From NCBI GenBank assembly GCA_016714795.1, contig JADKCA010000005.1:1-64000 (forward strand): a stretch of DNA of 64,000 nucleotides, given 5' to 3'. The translations under genes and the position numbers were made by a program. The notes below the pieces were generated by a model, which did not search any database, was not told the origin of the DNA, and saw only the letters and a program-made list of their open reading frames with translations. The first letter of the stretch is position 1; each line of letters begins with the position of its first letter. Shown here piece after piece: positions 49,937 to 59,596 of the stretch. Source of the stretch: Sphingomonadales bacterium (GTDB lineage Bacteria; Pseudomonadota; Alphaproteobacteria; Sphingomonadales; Sphingomonadaceae).

Positions 49937-52363
49937 ATGAAGCAGGCGATGCAAAGCCCCGCCCTTCCTTCGGCCCTTGCGCGCTGGCTCGACGGCCGGG
50001 GCTGGCAGTTGCGCAGCCATCAGCAAGACATGCTGAAGGCTGCCGCGCGCGGTGAAGATGCGCTGCTGATCGCCGCCACCGGTGCGGGCAAGACGCTGGC
50101 GGGTTTCCTGCCGGTGCTCGCCGATCTGGCTACCAACCCGATGGAAGGGCTCCACACCCTTTATGTCTCCCCGCTCAAGGCACTTGCGGTTGATGTGCGG
50201 CGCAATCTGCTGACGCCCATCGAGGAAGCGGGCTTGCCCATCCGCGTCGAAACCCGCACCGGAGACACGCCGTCCGACCGCAAGGCGCGGCAGCGCGTCA
50301 ACCCGCCGCACATTCTGCTGACGACGCCCGAATCGCTGAGCCTGTTGCTGACCTATCCCGATGCGCGCTTCCTGTTTGAAGGGTTGAAGACGGTGATCGT
50401 GGATGAAGTCCATGCCTTTGCCAGCACCAAGCGCGGAGATTTGCTGAGCCTCGCGCTCGCCCGGCTGGAGCGGTTGGCTCCCGGCTATCGCCGCGTGGCT
50501 TTGTCTGCCACGGTTGCGATGCCTGAAGATTATGCGCGCTGGCTTGCGCCACATGGTCAGGCAGAAGCGGTCACGCTTGTGCACGGGGAGGCAGGGGCGG
50601 AGCCCGATCTGGCCATCCTCCTGCCTGAAGGCCGTGTGCCCTGGTCCGGCCATTCGGGGCGCTATGCGATTCCGCAGGTGATGGCGGAGATTGAGACGCA
50701 CCATACCACGCTTGTCTTTTGCAACACGCGTGGGCTGGCCGAACTCATCTTTCAGGAGCTGTGGAATGCGAATGAACTGAAACTGCCCATCGCGATCCAT
50801 CATGGCAGCCTGGATATTGCCGCGCGCCGCAAGGTGGAAGAAGCGATGGCGGCAGGAAAGCTCCGGAGCCTTGTCTGCACGTCCAGCCTCGATCTCGGCG
50901 TGGATTGGGGCAATGTCGATTGCGTGATCCAGATGGGCGCACCCAAAGGCTCGGCCCGGCTGCTCCAACGGATCGGGCGCGCGAACCATCGGCTCGACGA
51001 ATCGAGCGAGGCGATCCTCGTGCCCGGCAACCGCTTCGAATATCTGGAAGCGCAGGCGGCCCTGGATGCCATTGCCGCCGGGCAGATAGATAGCGAGCCG
51101 TTCCGCGAAGGCGCGCTGGATGTGCTGGCCCAGCATATCATGGGGCTGGCTTGCGCCGGGCCGTTCGATGCGGGCGAATTGCTGGCCGAAATCTGCACAG
51201 CCACGCCTTATGCCGGACTGTCCTTCGAATCGCTGGAACGGCTGCTCAACCTGATTTCCACCGGCGGCTATGCGTTGCGCGCTTATGACCGGTTCCGGCG
51301 GCTGGTGGAAGAAAAGCCGGGCCAGTGGCGGCTGACCCACCCCCGGCTGGCACAAGCGCACCGGCTGAATGCGGGTGTCATTGTCGATACGCCGATGGTG
51401 GACATTCGCTTCAAGAATGGCCGCAAGCTGGGGGCGGTCGATGAATATTTCGGCGGCACGCTGGCTCCGGGCGATTGTTTTTTCTTCTCTGGCCTCAATC
51501 TGGAGGTGGAGCGGGTCGACGCGCTGGAAATCACAGTGCGCGCCTCCACGCGCCCCGCGCGCATCCCCAGCTACATGGGCGCGCGGATGCCGTTGACCAC
51601 GCATCTGGCAGACCGGGTGCGTGGCTTTCTGGCAGACCCGACAAGCTGGCCGCGCCTGCCCGGTGATGTGCGTTTCTGGCTGGAGGTACAGGCGCGCGTC
51701 TCGGTGCTGCCGCGCACCGACCAGCTGTTGATCGAGACTTTCCCCCGCAATGGCCTGCATTATCTGTTGGTCTACAGCTTTGAAGGCTGGAACGCGCACC
51801 AGTCGCTCGCGATGCTGCTCTCCAAGCGGATGGAGCGCGCCGGGTTCCAGCCAGTCGGCTTTGTCGCGTCGGACTATGCCTTTGCGATCTGGAGCCTGAC
51901 CCCGGTGGATCATCCCGGCGCGCTCCTCTCGGCGGATATCATGGCGGATGAATTCAGCGAATGGGTCGCCAATTCCGCGCTGCTGCGCCGGGCCTTTCGC
52001 GAAGTAGCAGTGATTTCCGGGCTCGTTGAGCGCCAGTTGCCGGGCAAGCGCAAATCGGGGCGGCAGGTGACCTTTTCCACCGACCTCATCTATGACGTGC
52101 TGCGCAAATATGAGCCCGATCATGTGCTGCTGGAAGCTGCCTGGGCAGATGCCCGCACGCGGCTGACCGATGCCGGGCGGCTCGTGCGCCTGCTTGACCG
52201 TGCCCAATCGACCATGCTGCACAAGCGGCTGGATCAGGTCTCTCCGCTGGCGGTGCCGGTGCTGGTCCTGATCGGGCGGGAAAATATTGCAGGGGGTGCC
52301 GCAGAAGACACCCTGATCATCGAAGCCGAAGCACTGGCGGCAGAAGCGATGCGGCTGGTGTGA
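49937..52363 (+). CDS. lhr: Ligase-associated Lhr-type DEXH-box DNA helicase
   Basis: 808 residues, the short (LHR core) form. Helicase motifs: ATGAGKTLAGFLPV (I), YVSPLKALAVDV (Ia), TTPESLSLLL, VIVDEVHAF (II, DEVH), ALSATVA (III), LVFCNTRGLAELI (IV), TSSLDLGVDWG (V), LQRIGRANHRLD (VI). After about residue 430 comes the Lhr-specific winged-helix and beta-barrel part (GGTLAPGDCFFFSGLNLEVERVDALEITVRAS, YSFEGWNAHQSLAMLLSKRMERAG). It is one of four genes (ligase, exonuclease, helicase, PdeM endonuclease) of the ligase-associated DNA damage response. Downstream it is not pdeM but an aspartic protease. Confidence 0.92.
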   Translation: MKQAMQSPALPSALARWLDGRGWQLRSHQQDMLKAAARGEDALLIAATGAGKTLAGFLPVLADLATNPMEGLHTLYVSPLKALAVDVRRNLLTPIEEAGLPIRVETRTGDTPSDRKARQRVNPPHILLTTPESLSLLLTYPDARFLFEGLKTVIVDEVHAFASTKRGDLLSLALARLERLAPGYRRVALSATVAMPEDYARWLAPHGQAEAVTLVHGEAGAEPDLAILLPEGRVPWSGHSGRYAIPQVMAEIETHHTTLVFCNTRGLAELIFQELWNANELKLPIAIHHGSLDIAARRKVEEAMAAGKLRSLVCTSSLDLGVDWGNVDCVIQMGAPKGSARLLQRIGRANHRLDESSEAILVPGNRFEYLEAQAALDAIAAGQIDSEPFREGALDVLAQHIMGLACAGPFDAGELLAEICTATPYAGLSFESLERLLNLISTGGYALRAYDRFRRLVEEKPGQWRLTHPRLAQAHRLNAGVIVDTPMVDIRFKNGRKLGAVDEYFGGTLAPGDCFFFSGLNLEVERVDALEITVRASTRPARIPSYMGARMPLTTHLADRVRGFLADPTSWPRLPGDVRFWLEVQARVSVLPRTDQLLIETFPRNGLHYLLVYSFEGWNAHQSLAMLLSKRMERAGFQPVGFVASDYAFAIWSLTPVDHPGALLSADIMADEFSEWVANSALLRRAFREVAVISGLVERQLPGKRKSGRQVTFSTDLIYDVLRKYEPDHVLLEAAWADARTRLTDAGRLVRLLDRAQSTMLHKRLDQVSPLAVPVLVLIGRENIAGGAAEDTLIIEAEALAAEAMRLV

Positions 52364-52425
52364 AGCCCAGCGCAGTGTTACACTGCCCAAAGGGATGATT
52401 ATCGGCAGGAAGAGGAGAGCCAGCC

Positions 52426-53364
52426 ATGAATCGCGTCCTGATAGCCGGAACCGTGCTTGCGCTGCTGTCAACGCCGCTGGCTGCCGAAACCATTCAGCCA
52501 AACGAGCTTGCCGAAGCGGCGGTTCCGCAAACGATCGACACGCAAACAGGCAGCGGCGGGCGGATGACCGTGCCGGTGATGGTCAACGGGCAAGGGCCAT
52601 TCCACTTCATCATCGATACCGGCGCGGATCGCTCGGTCATCTCGCGCGAACTGGCGAGCCGTCTTGCTCTGCCCGATGGTCGCAAGTCCAAGCTCGTCTC
52701 GATTGGCGGCACACATGATGTGCGCACGGTCAAGATTGACCGCCTTGCCGTGTCCGGCACCGAGATGCGGCATGTGACCGCCCCGGCGCTCCCGGCGCGC
52801 TATGTCGGAGCGGACGGGATATTGGGCATAGACAGTTTGAAGAACCAGCGCGTCGTCTTCGATTTCGTGCGCCAGACGATGACGGTCGAACCCGCCAATA
52901 CGGATGCGGTCAAGCAGGAGAAAGACCCGGTCGGCACGATCATCGTCACCGCCAAGTCGCGGCTCGGCCAGCTTGTGCTGGTAGATGCTGACGCGCAGGG
53001 TGAGGAGATTCGGGTGATTGTGGATACGGGCGGGCAGAATTCTGTCGGCAACACAGCGTTGCGGCGCGTGATGGCCCGCCAATCCCCCGCTGCCAGCTTC
53101 CGGCCGGTCGAACTCGTCAGTGTGGTGGGAGAGCGGGTTCCTGCCGATTATGCCATGGTGGGGCGGATGCGGATTGGCGGCATCCGCATCAGCAATGCCG
53201 CCATCGCCTTTGCGGATGCGCATCCTTTCGCCAAATTCGGTCTTTCACGCCGCCCGGCCATGCTGATGGGCATGGAAAGCCTCAAGGCATTCCGCCGTGT
53301 CTCGATCGATTTCGCCAACCGCCGCGTCAAATTCCTGATGCCGCACGAAGCGGACGGCATCTGA
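52426..53364 (+). CDS. Secreted retropepsin-like aspartic protease with two lobes
   Basis: 312 residues. Signal peptide NRVLIAGTVLALLSTPLAA. Two aspartic protease half-sites: FIIDTGADRSVIS (about residue 62) and IRVIVDTGGQNSVGN (about 200), each with the hydrophobic-hydrophobic-D-T-G core, so both half-sites of a pseudo-dimer lie in one chain. FDFVRQTMTVEPA and LMGMESLKAFRRVSIDFANRRVKF are the family strands near each lobe. It presumably acts in the periplasm. AGGAAGAGGAG precedes the ATG. Confidence 0.8.
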   Translation: MNRVLIAGTVLALLSTPLAAETIQPNELAEAAVPQTIDTQTGSGGRMTVPVMVNGQGPFHFIIDTGADRSVISRELASRLALPDGRKSKLVSIGGTHDVRTVKIDRLAVSGTEMRHVTAPALPARYVGADGILGIDSLKNQRVVFDFVRQTMTVEPANTDAVKQEKDPVGTIIVTAKSRLGQLVLVDADAQGEEIRVIVDTGGQNSVGNTALRRVMARQSPAASFRPVELVSVVGERVPADYAMVGRMRIGGIRISNAAIAFADAHPFAKFGLSRRPAMLMGMESLKAFRRVSIDFANRRVKFLMPHEADGI

Positions 53365-54042
53365 TCAGAAGGGCAGGATCTTGGAGGTTTCCGAGAATTT
53401 CAGATAGCCCGCATTTACGCCCGCGCGCAGGCCCACGCCCAGCCGGATCGGGATGACGACCACATTGCCCCGGCGCAGATAGGTGGCAGACAGGCCGCCG
53501 ACATAATAGACGCGGCCTTCCACCTGCGGATAGCGGCGATACATGTCCTGACTGTCATAGAGGTTGTAGACGAGCGCGAACACGTTTGCTGCATCGCCGC
53601 CCAGATCAAATCCGATCGAAGGGCCGGTCCAGTAAACCGGGCGCTGCCCTTCCACGGCGTGGCTCATCGTTCCCGAGCCATAGCGCAGGCCGAGGCCAAT
53701 CGCACCCGCTGCCTCGCGACCGGCAATATAGGCATTGGGTTCGCCCTGATCAGCCAGCACCGTCTCGATCATCTTGGCGATGCCCTTCGCGCCCTTGCCG
53801 AACACGCCTTCCGCGCCCGCGATCAGGTCATCGCGGCGATAGGTTTGCCCGGCGGGTGCCACAGGCGCTTGTGTGGTGGTGGGCATATCCATTGGCCCGA
53901 CCTCCTGCGCTGAAGACGTCACCGAGTCGTCGGATGAGGACAGGCCGGGCGCTGCATCGACGGATTGGGCCTGAACCGCCCCGCCCGCGAGAACGGAAAC
54001 CAGCATCAGGGCGGCGGCACCCCAGGCGCGAACGGTCAACAT
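53365..54042 (-). CDS. DUF1134-family secreted protein
   Basis: 225 residues from the ATG at 54042. Signal peptide LTVRAWGAAALMLVSVLAGGAVQAQ, then a Ser/Thr/Ala-rich spacer and a domain with DLIAGAEGVFGKGAKGIAKMIETVLADQGEPNAYIAGREAAGAIGLGLRYGSGTM, WTGPSIGFDLGGDAANVFALVYNL and GGLSATYLRRGNVVVIPIRLGVGLRAGVNAGYLKFSE, the DUF1134 core, common in alphaproteobacteria, with resemblance to YSC84/SH3-type lipid-binding proteins. Function unknown. Tail-to-tail with the aspartic protease with no spacer. Confidence 0.85.
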   Translation of the reverse strand: MLTVRAWGAAALMLVSVLAGGAVQAQSVDAAPGLSSSDDSVTSSAQEVGPMDMPTTTQAPVAPAGQTYRRDDLIAGAEGVFGKGAKGIAKMIETVLADQGEPNAYIAGREAAGAIGLGLRYGSGTMSHAVEGQRPVYWTGPSIGFDLGGDAANVFALVYNLYDSQDMYRRYPQVEGRVYYVGGLSATYLRRGNVVVIPIRLGVGLRAGVNAGYLKFSETSKILPF

Positions 54043-54254
54043 GGCATTCTCCAGCAAGCGATCAGAATGGGCAAGCATCGCCCAGTCTGGTTGAACCCTG
54101 TCTGAATCAACGTGGAAGTCCCTGAAATTCCAGTCGCGCCCAACCGAGTCGAATTCGCGCCAGTCTGCGCAAAGGCGAGTGAAAATTCTCCCCAACTCCC
54201 CGATTGCACCCGCCGCAACACCCCGCTATAGCCGCCCCCGGCCGATGCGCATCT

Positions 54255-54347
54255 GGAGACGTGGGTGAGTGGCTGAAACCAACGGTTTGCTAAACCGTCG
54301 TACTGGTAAATCCGGTACCGAGGGTTCGAATCCCTCCGTCTCCGCCA
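54255..54347 (+). tRNA. tRNA-Ser (anticodon GCT)
   Basis: GGAGACG at 54255-54261 pairs with CGTCTCC at 54337-54343, followed by G and an encoded CCA. The anticodon loop GGTTTGCTAAACC carries GCT; a long variable arm and the T-arm GGGTTCGAATCCC are present. It reads AGC and AGU codons. It is the apparent integration site of the mobile element to its right. Confidence 0.95.
54325..54347 (+). mobile_element. Probable attachment site (attL) of the integrative element
   Basis: P4-type integrases recombine within the 3' end of tRNA genes, and the integrase reads away from this tRNA starting 158 nt downstream. The candidate core is the T-arm and acceptor end. No second copy of these bases was found to the right within the window, so the element extends beyond 64 kb or its right end is lost. 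Confidence 0.5.
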
Positions 54348-54505
54348 CCTTGCGTTCCGCAAGCATCCCATAAGCGCTTATTTCTCTTGCATTTCTGCCG
54401 ATTTGCGGGCATCGTTGTTCCCTATTTGTTTCATAGCTTCCGCCTGCTTCCACATTGATCCGGGGGCACGGCTGGGGGCAGCGATCCGGAGATTCGGGGG
54501 CATCG

Positions 54506-55792
54506 ATGTTGACCGAGATGCAAGTGAAGAACGCCAAGGCCAGGGAGCGGGACTACAAGCTAGCCGATTCCGAGGGGCTGTACCTCTATGTCACCGCCAA
54601 AGGTCATCGTAGCTGGCGCATGAAGTACCGCTTTGCCGGAAAAGAACGCCGGCTGGTGCTGGGTGCCTATCCCGATCTGGGCCTGCGCGAAGCGCGGGAC
54701 CGCAAGGCCGATGCGAGGAAGCTGCTGCGCGAGGGCCGGGATCCGGGGATCGAGGCAGTCAAGGCGCGGGGGGAGCGCGCGGCCGCTTCGGCCAACACCT
54801 TCGAAGCGATGGCGCGGGGCTGGTACGCCTTGCAAAGGGATCGCTGGACACCGATACATGCCAGCGACGTGATCGGGAGCCTCGAGAAGGAGGTCTTCCC
54901 CTGGCTCGGCAAGCTGCCAGTGACCGAGATCGACGAACCGATGGTGCTCTTGGTTCTGCGCAAGATCGAGAAGCGCGGGGCGATCGAGACCGCACACCGG
55001 GTGCGCCAGCGGATCTCGGCAGTCTTTGTCCATGCCATTGCCGAAGGCGCGGGATCACGCGATCCGGCCGCAGTGGTGACCAGGGCGCTGAAGCCCGTGC
55101 CGCGCGCCCGCAAGCGCCCGGCGCTGCTGTCGATCGAGGCCCTGCACGACATGATCCGCAAGACCGAAGCCGAGCCAGCCTCGCCGCTGACCAAGCTGGC
55201 TTCGCGGTTCCTCGCGCTGACCGCGCAGCGTCCGGGGATGATCCGCGCTCTGCCCTGGCAAGAGATCGAAGGTGTCGACTGGCAGAGCGATGCGCCCACC
55301 CCCGATGCCTTGTGGCGAGTTCCACCGGCGCGGATGAAGCTGATGCTCGAGCTGAAGCACGATGCCGGGTTCGAGCATCTTGTGCCCTTGAGCGGAGAAG
55401 CGGTAGCGGTGCTGCGCGCGGCCCATGTGCTCACGGGGCGCGGTCCGCTGGTGTTCCCATCCAACCGCAATGCCCGCGTGGCAATGAGCGAGAACACGCT
55501 GTCCTACTTCTACAACCGTTGCGGCTATCAGGGGCGGCACGTGCCGCACGGCTGGCGCGCCTCGTTCTCGACAATCATGAACGAATGGTCCGAGCGGCAC
55601 GGTAATGCGGGCGACCGGCACGGGATCGACCTGATCCTAGCGCATGTCCCCGAAGGGATCTCCGGGTCCGAAGGCGCCTACAACCGCGCCGCCTATATGG
55701 AGCGCCGCAAGGAACTGCTGGGCACATGGGCCGCGATGCTGCTGGAGCCATTCCCCGCGCCACACAAGATGCTGGGTTGGCCGAGCCGATAG
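54506..55792 (+). CDS. P4-type tyrosine recombinase (integrase)
   Basis: 428 residues. N-terminal DUF4102-type DNA-binding domain (LTEMQVKNAKARERDYKLADSEGLYLYVTAKGHRSWRMKYR); catalytic core with Arg in TAQRPGMIRALPWQEI, H-x-x-R in HGWRASFSTI, a second histidine in ILAHVP and the nucleophile Tyr in NRAAYMERR. It would integrate and excise the element at tRNA-Ser(GCT). The C-terminal part has a substituted TAQRPG where many have TGAR, still with the Arg. Convergent with the relaxase gene; their stop codons touch. Confidence 0.9.
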   Translation: MLTEMQVKNAKARERDYKLADSEGLYLYVTAKGHRSWRMKYRFAGKERRLVLGAYPDLGLREARDRKADARKLLREGRDPGIEAVKARGERAAASANTFEAMARGWYALQRDRWTPIHASDVIGSLEKEVFPWLGKLPVTEIDEPMVLLVLRKIEKRGAIETAHRVRQRISAVFVHAIAEGAGSRDPAAVVTRALKPVPRARKRPALLSIEALHDMIRKTEAEPASPLTKLASRFLALTAQRPGMIRALPWQEIEGVDWQSDAPTPDALWRVPPARMKLMLELKHDAGFEHLVPLSGEAVAVLRAAHVLTGRGPLVFPSNRNARVAMSENTLSYFYNRCGYQGRHVPHGWRASFSTIMNEWSERHGNAGDRHGIDLILAHVPEGISGSEGAYNRAAYMERRKELLGTWAAMLLEPFPAPHKMLGWPSR

Positions 55793-58717
55793 TCAGATCC
55801 CGATCTCGAACGGCCTGACCCGCTCGATCGAGCGTTCGAGCTCAGGCTTGGGCTGCGCTTCTTCCCTCGGCAGTTCGGCCTGCTGCCCTTTGGCCGCAGC
55901 GGCACCGAGCCGTTCGGTTATCTCGAGCGCCGAGGTCTTGTCGCCGGGATTGCGCTCGAGGCCAACGGCGACCTTGTCCCGGCTATCGAGGATCAGGGTG
56001 AGCTCGTCGCGCAGGCGGGTGACCGTGACCAGGAAGTTGCGGCCCGAGAGCAGCCTTCGCTCACGGCTGTCCATCACAGCGATGCCTTTGTCCGAGGTCA
56101 GCCCTTGGGCCATGTGGGCATTGAGCGCATAGGCAAGGTCGATCCGGGCGAGCATGGGGTCGTCGCCCTCTAGGCGGTGCTCCATGCCATTGACGCCGCG
56201 CACCGCGATGCCGTCTTTGTCGATCGCGGTGACCGTCGCCCGGTCGGCATTGATCAGGCCGCGTTCGTGGTCATTGGCGGTCCAGCGGATAGTATCGCCG
56301 GTGTAGACCCTGAGCGCCTTGCGCGCGAACAGTTGCAGGGCCTGGTTATCGCCATGCAGGCCGATCCGGGCCGGGAGCAAGCGCTGGGCACGCCCGCGCT
56401 CGTCGGAGAGGGTGACTTGCCCTTTGTCCGCAACAACGCCGGTCACCGTGTAGCGCCCGCGCGTCAGACCTTGCCGCGCCTGGCGCGATCCAACCTCAAG
56501 CACCATGCCGGGCTCGTACGTCCCGACATGGCGCAGTTCCTCACGGGTGGCATTGACCCGCGAGAGCACTGGCAGCTCGCGGCGATCGGGCCCGATCTCG
56601 CCATTGGCGGCAAGCCCGGTCTGTACTGCGGCGTTGATCTCGGCGCGCAGCCGCCGCCCCGAGGCATAGATCGCGGTGGCCTCACGCTCGCTTGGTGGCA
56701 GGGCAAGCCAGCGCTCGGCGGCGAGCAGCGCGCCGTTTTCGCTGGCCTCGATCACATGATCCTTGAGGTGCCCGAGTGCCTCGCCGGTGCGCCCCTCCTG
56801 GGCTGCGGTCTGGGCCCGCTTCAAGGTATCGGAGCGCGCCCTCAGGTTTGAGTCCATCCGCGCCGTCTCGGTGCCCGAGGTGAGCGCCAGCGCGAACGGC
56901 TTGCCTGCCTCGACCGCGCCGAGTTGCCGCGCATCGCCCATCAGCACCAGCCGGTCGACTTCGAGCAGGTTGGCGAGCCTCACCAGCCGGTCCTGGTCGC
57001 GGGTCGAGACCATTGAGGCTTCGTCAAGCACCAGCACGGTGTTGCGATAGCTTGCACGGGCCTCGCCAAGCTGGCTCTTGCTCGCGCCCCCCTCAAGCAG
57101 TTTGCGGTGCTGGCCCAGGAAGCGATGCAGGGTCATCGAAGGGATCCCGGTCTCGCGCTCCAGCATGCGCACCAGGGTGTTCTGGACGCCTAGCCCAACG
57201 ATGGCCTTGCCATGCTCCCCCAGGATCTGGGCCGTGGGCCGCAGCAGGCTCGACTTGCCTGCACCTGCCACCCCGTGGACCGCGACCACACGGTTGGTCG
57301 ATGAGAGGATCATCCGCCCGGCTGCTTCCTGTCCGGCATTGAGCGTCATGCCGAAGCTCAGGTTGGCGCTGGCTTGCAAGAGTGGACCTGCTTCGGTCGC
57401 AGGAACGACGCTCGGGGCAGCACCTTTGCCCTTATCGATCTCGACCAGCATGCGCGCTTCAAGGGCAAGCGCATCGGCGCTGGTCAGCCACCCCTGCATG
57501 GTACCGCGTCCCTTGTGTAGTGCTCCCTGTTCGGTGAGCTGCGCGATCCGCTTCTCGATCCTGTCCATGGCCGCCGGAAGGCCAAAGTCGAGAGCCGCCT
57601 TGGCCAGATCGGTCGCCTTGAACGCCGCCTCGCGTTCGGACAGATGGCGCACTGCCGCCGCCACCGCATGAGCTGCGGCGATCTCTTCGCGGCCCCTCAG
57701 ATGGATCCGCGCCGGGACCAACGGATCGCGCTCCTTGAGGCCCAGTCGTTCGGCAAGTTCCTGCACCAAGACTTGCCCGCGCTGGGCGAGCGAGGGGCGG
57801 TCATGGGCGAGCTTTGACTCACTGATGGCGAGCACAGAACTTCGCATCCGGGCATCCCTTGCCATGCCGACAAGGTCGAGCCCCATTTCCCAGGCTTGGT
57901 CCTGCCACTGGCCGAGCAAGGCCTCGCGATCGACCCCGCTGGGCTTGGCCGAACGGGTCGCCAGCGTCGCCATGATCCCGGCTTCGAGGCCATCGCCGCG
58001 ACGAGCATCGAGCACCTGCTGGCGCCGCGTCGAGAAGGCCATGATCGCCTCTCGGTCGATCCCCTTGGCCTCGAAGTTGCCGTGCTTGCCGACATCGCCG
58101 ATCGCGTAGCCGAGCTTTTCCACCGCAACCCTGAACCGGGCCATGGTCATGGCGTTGAGCAGGGTATTGAGTTGCCACAGCCGGTCGTTGCGCAGTGCCT
58201 TCCATGACCCGTCCTTCGCCTGGGTTATGTTGGCGACCACGGCGTGGAAGTGGAGGTTCGGTTCCTGGTTGCGGTTGGTGTCGTGCTGGAACAAGGCAAC
58301 GGTCAGGTTGTCGGTCTGGACCAGCTGCTCCTTGCCGCCTCGTTCCACCCGCATGAACGCCGCGTTGGCCTCAGCCCACTGCAGGGTCTCGACCAACGCC
58401 GCACGGTACGCGGCGACGATCCGTTCGTCCTTGCCGACCAGCGCCAGCAATGACCAGGACTTGGGCAGCGAGAAGGTCAGATCAGTTCCCGCGCGGTGCT
58501 CCGAACCCTCGCGTCCGATGCGCCCGCCCTGGGGCAGTTCGCCGCGCAGGATCGCCTCGAACAGACGGGGCTCCACCGTCCCCGCCAGATCCAGTCGTTC
58601 GGCACCTTTGCCAACCCACACGCCCGATCGATCGGCATCGGCCTGGGCGTAATAGTTGTCCTTGGCAAAGTACCCCGCAGCGCCTCCCGCCGAGCGGACA
58701 TTGGCCATCGACAGCAT
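55793..58717 (-). CDS. MobF-family conjugative relaxase-helicase (TrwC/TraI-like)
   Basis: 974 residues. The relaxase half carries tyrosines near the start (DNYYAQ, residues 20-25) and the three-histidine metal site His145 (FQHDTN), His156 and His158 (NLHFHAVV). The helicase half has Walker A GVAGAGKSSLL, Walker B VLVLDEASMV and later SF1 motifs (MGDARQLGAVEAG, AYALNAHMAQGLTSD). It would nick oriT, stay bound to the strand and unwind it. It marks the element as conjugative or mobilisable. It starts 3 nt after the stop of the small accessory gene, so they form an operon. Confidence 0.9.
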   Translation of the reverse strand: MLSMANVRSAGGAAGYFAKDNYYAQADADRSGVWVGKGAERLDLAGTVEPRLFEAILRGELPQGGRIGREGSEHRAGTDLTFSLPKSWSLLALVGKDERIVAAYRAALVETLQWAEANAAFMRVERGGKEQLVQTDNLTVALFQHDTNRNQEPNLHFHAVVANITQAKDGSWKALRNDRLWQLNTLLNAMTMARFRVAVEKLGYAIGDVGKHGNFEAKGIDREAIMAFSTRRQQVLDARRGDGLEAGIMATLATRSAKPSGVDREALLGQWQDQAWEMGLDLVGMARDARMRSSVLAISESKLAHDRPSLAQRGQVLVQELAERLGLKERDPLVPARIHLRGREEIAAAHAVAAAVRHLSEREAAFKATDLAKAALDFGLPAAMDRIEKRIAQLTEQGALHKGRGTMQGWLTSADALALEARMLVEIDKGKGAAPSVVPATEAGPLLQASANLSFGMTLNAGQEAAGRMILSSTNRVVAVHGVAGAGKSSLLRPTAQILGEHGKAIVGLGVQNTLVRMLERETGIPSMTLHRFLGQHRKLLEGGASKSQLGEARASYRNTVLVLDEASMVSTRDQDRLVRLANLLEVDRLVLMGDARQLGAVEAGKPFALALTSGTETARMDSNLRARSDTLKRAQTAAQEGRTGEALGHLKDHVIEASENGALLAAERWLALPPSEREATAIYASGRRLRAEINAAVQTGLAANGEIGPDRRELPVLSRVNATREELRHVGTYEPGMVLEVGSRQARQGLTRGRYTVTGVVADKGQVTLSDERGRAQRLLPARIGLHGDNQALQLFARKALRVYTGDTIRWTANDHERGLINADRATVTAIDKDGIAVRGVNGMEHRLEGDDPMLARIDLAYALNAHMAQGLTSDKGIAVMDSRERRLLSGRNFLVTVTRLRDELTLILDSRDKVAVGLERNPGDKTSALEITERLGAAAAKGQQAELPREEAQPKPELERSIERVRPFEIGI

Positions 58718-58720
58718 GGC

Positions 58721-59026
58721 TCAATCGCCCCCTCTCGAAAGACCAAAGCGCTCGCGATACTCGCGCAGCCGCTTGCCGTGCGCAGCCTGGACCCGCGCCC
58801 TGATCTCCTTGTCGGCCTGGGCCATCAGCAGCCCGTCGGCAGCAGCTGAAGTGAACAGCACATGGGACATCAGCCGGTCCCGGAACGCTGCCTCATCCTG
58901 CCCTTCGAGGGTACCGATCACCGCAAGCTTAAGCCACTGGCTGACGCTCATATGCGCCGCCTCGGCAGCCGCGTTCACCGCCTCGTAAAGCTCCTGGTCG
59001 ACATAGCATTGTAGCGCAAAGCGCAT
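58721..59026 (-). CDS. Relaxosome accessory protein, putative ribbon-helix-helix
   Basis: 101 residues from the ATG at 59026. The N-terminal RFALQCYVDQELYEAVNAAAEAAHMSVSQWLKLAVIGTLEGQ fits a ribbon-helix-helix DNA-binding fold of the TraM/MobC kind; the rest is a charged helix. Placed directly before a MobF relaxase gene, it is probably the oriT-binding accessory factor, by position and fold; no closer match recognised. Confidence 0.55.
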   Translation of the reverse strand: MRFALQCYVDQELYEAVNAAAEAAHMSVSQWLKLAVIGTLEGQDEAAFRDRLMSHVLFTSAAADGLLMAQADKEIRARVQAAHGKRLREYRERFGLSRGGD

Positions 59027-59533
59027 GGGGCACACTCACGTTGGCCGCCCACCTCGGCCGGAAACCCCTCAGCCTTGAGACATCACGCTACTGTCAGTGC
59101 GAGGCTGTAGGAAAGCAGTTTTTATCGATGCAGGATCAATGCTTTAGGCATACTTACGTTGATATGATTTGAGGAATTTGGCCTGACATCAGATGACATC
59201 AGGCGGGGACTTGGCGGCAAACCTCAAATGAATGGCGGAATTGCGCCAATCCCCAACACCGGGCTCCCGGGTACGGTGTGCCTGATTCTATTCCCAAATT
59301 GGACCGGCTGTGTTCAATAAATTGCTGCTCGTGTATTCTGGAAAAATGAGCCTCAATCCCTCAGGATACATAGCCTATCTGGCGCTTGAGTGAAATCCCC
59401 AGCGGTCTTCAAATTGTTCCGATGTTTCGCTTCTGGGAAGCAAATAGCCATGTTGGGCACGCGAACTCCGGCTGACGGAGGTCGCTCATTTTCATGCATT
59501 CGCGACATCTTCGAAAGGGGTGATTAGCACGCG
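59027..59533 (-). other. Gene-free stretch upstream of the relaxase operon: promoter and oriT candidate
   Basis: About 500 nt without a convincing gene, more AT-rich than its surroundings. It holds a tandem TGACATCAG repeat (59184-59203), framed by CCTGA/TCAGG as an imperfect inverted repeat. Relaxase operons usually have oriT and their own promoter just upstream, and this is the only such space. No nic consensus can be fixed by eye. Confidence 0.35.
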
Positions 59534-59569
59534 AAAGGCCCGGATCGGCAGGTGCCGATCCGGGCCTTT
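59534..59569. terminator. Very strong hairpin, terminator after ssb remnant
   Basis: AAAGGCCCGGATCGGCA (59534-59550) pairs perfectly over 17 bp with TGCCGATCCGGGCCTTT (59553-59569) around GG. It ends 27 nt past the ssb stop; TTTGAAG and, leftward, TTTCGCG follow, so U tracts are short. Probably the ssb terminator. Confidence 0.65.
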
Positions 59570-59596
59570 GAAGAAAGTTGTCCGAATTCCGCGGCG

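Noticed and set aside
49580..52501. A 973-codon open frame on the minus strand opposite the helicase gene
   Set aside because: It is exactly antisense to a helicase with every motif in place, is rich in Arg, His, Gln and Pro, shows no domain, and its left end runs into the SDR gene in another frame. High GC makes such long shadows common.
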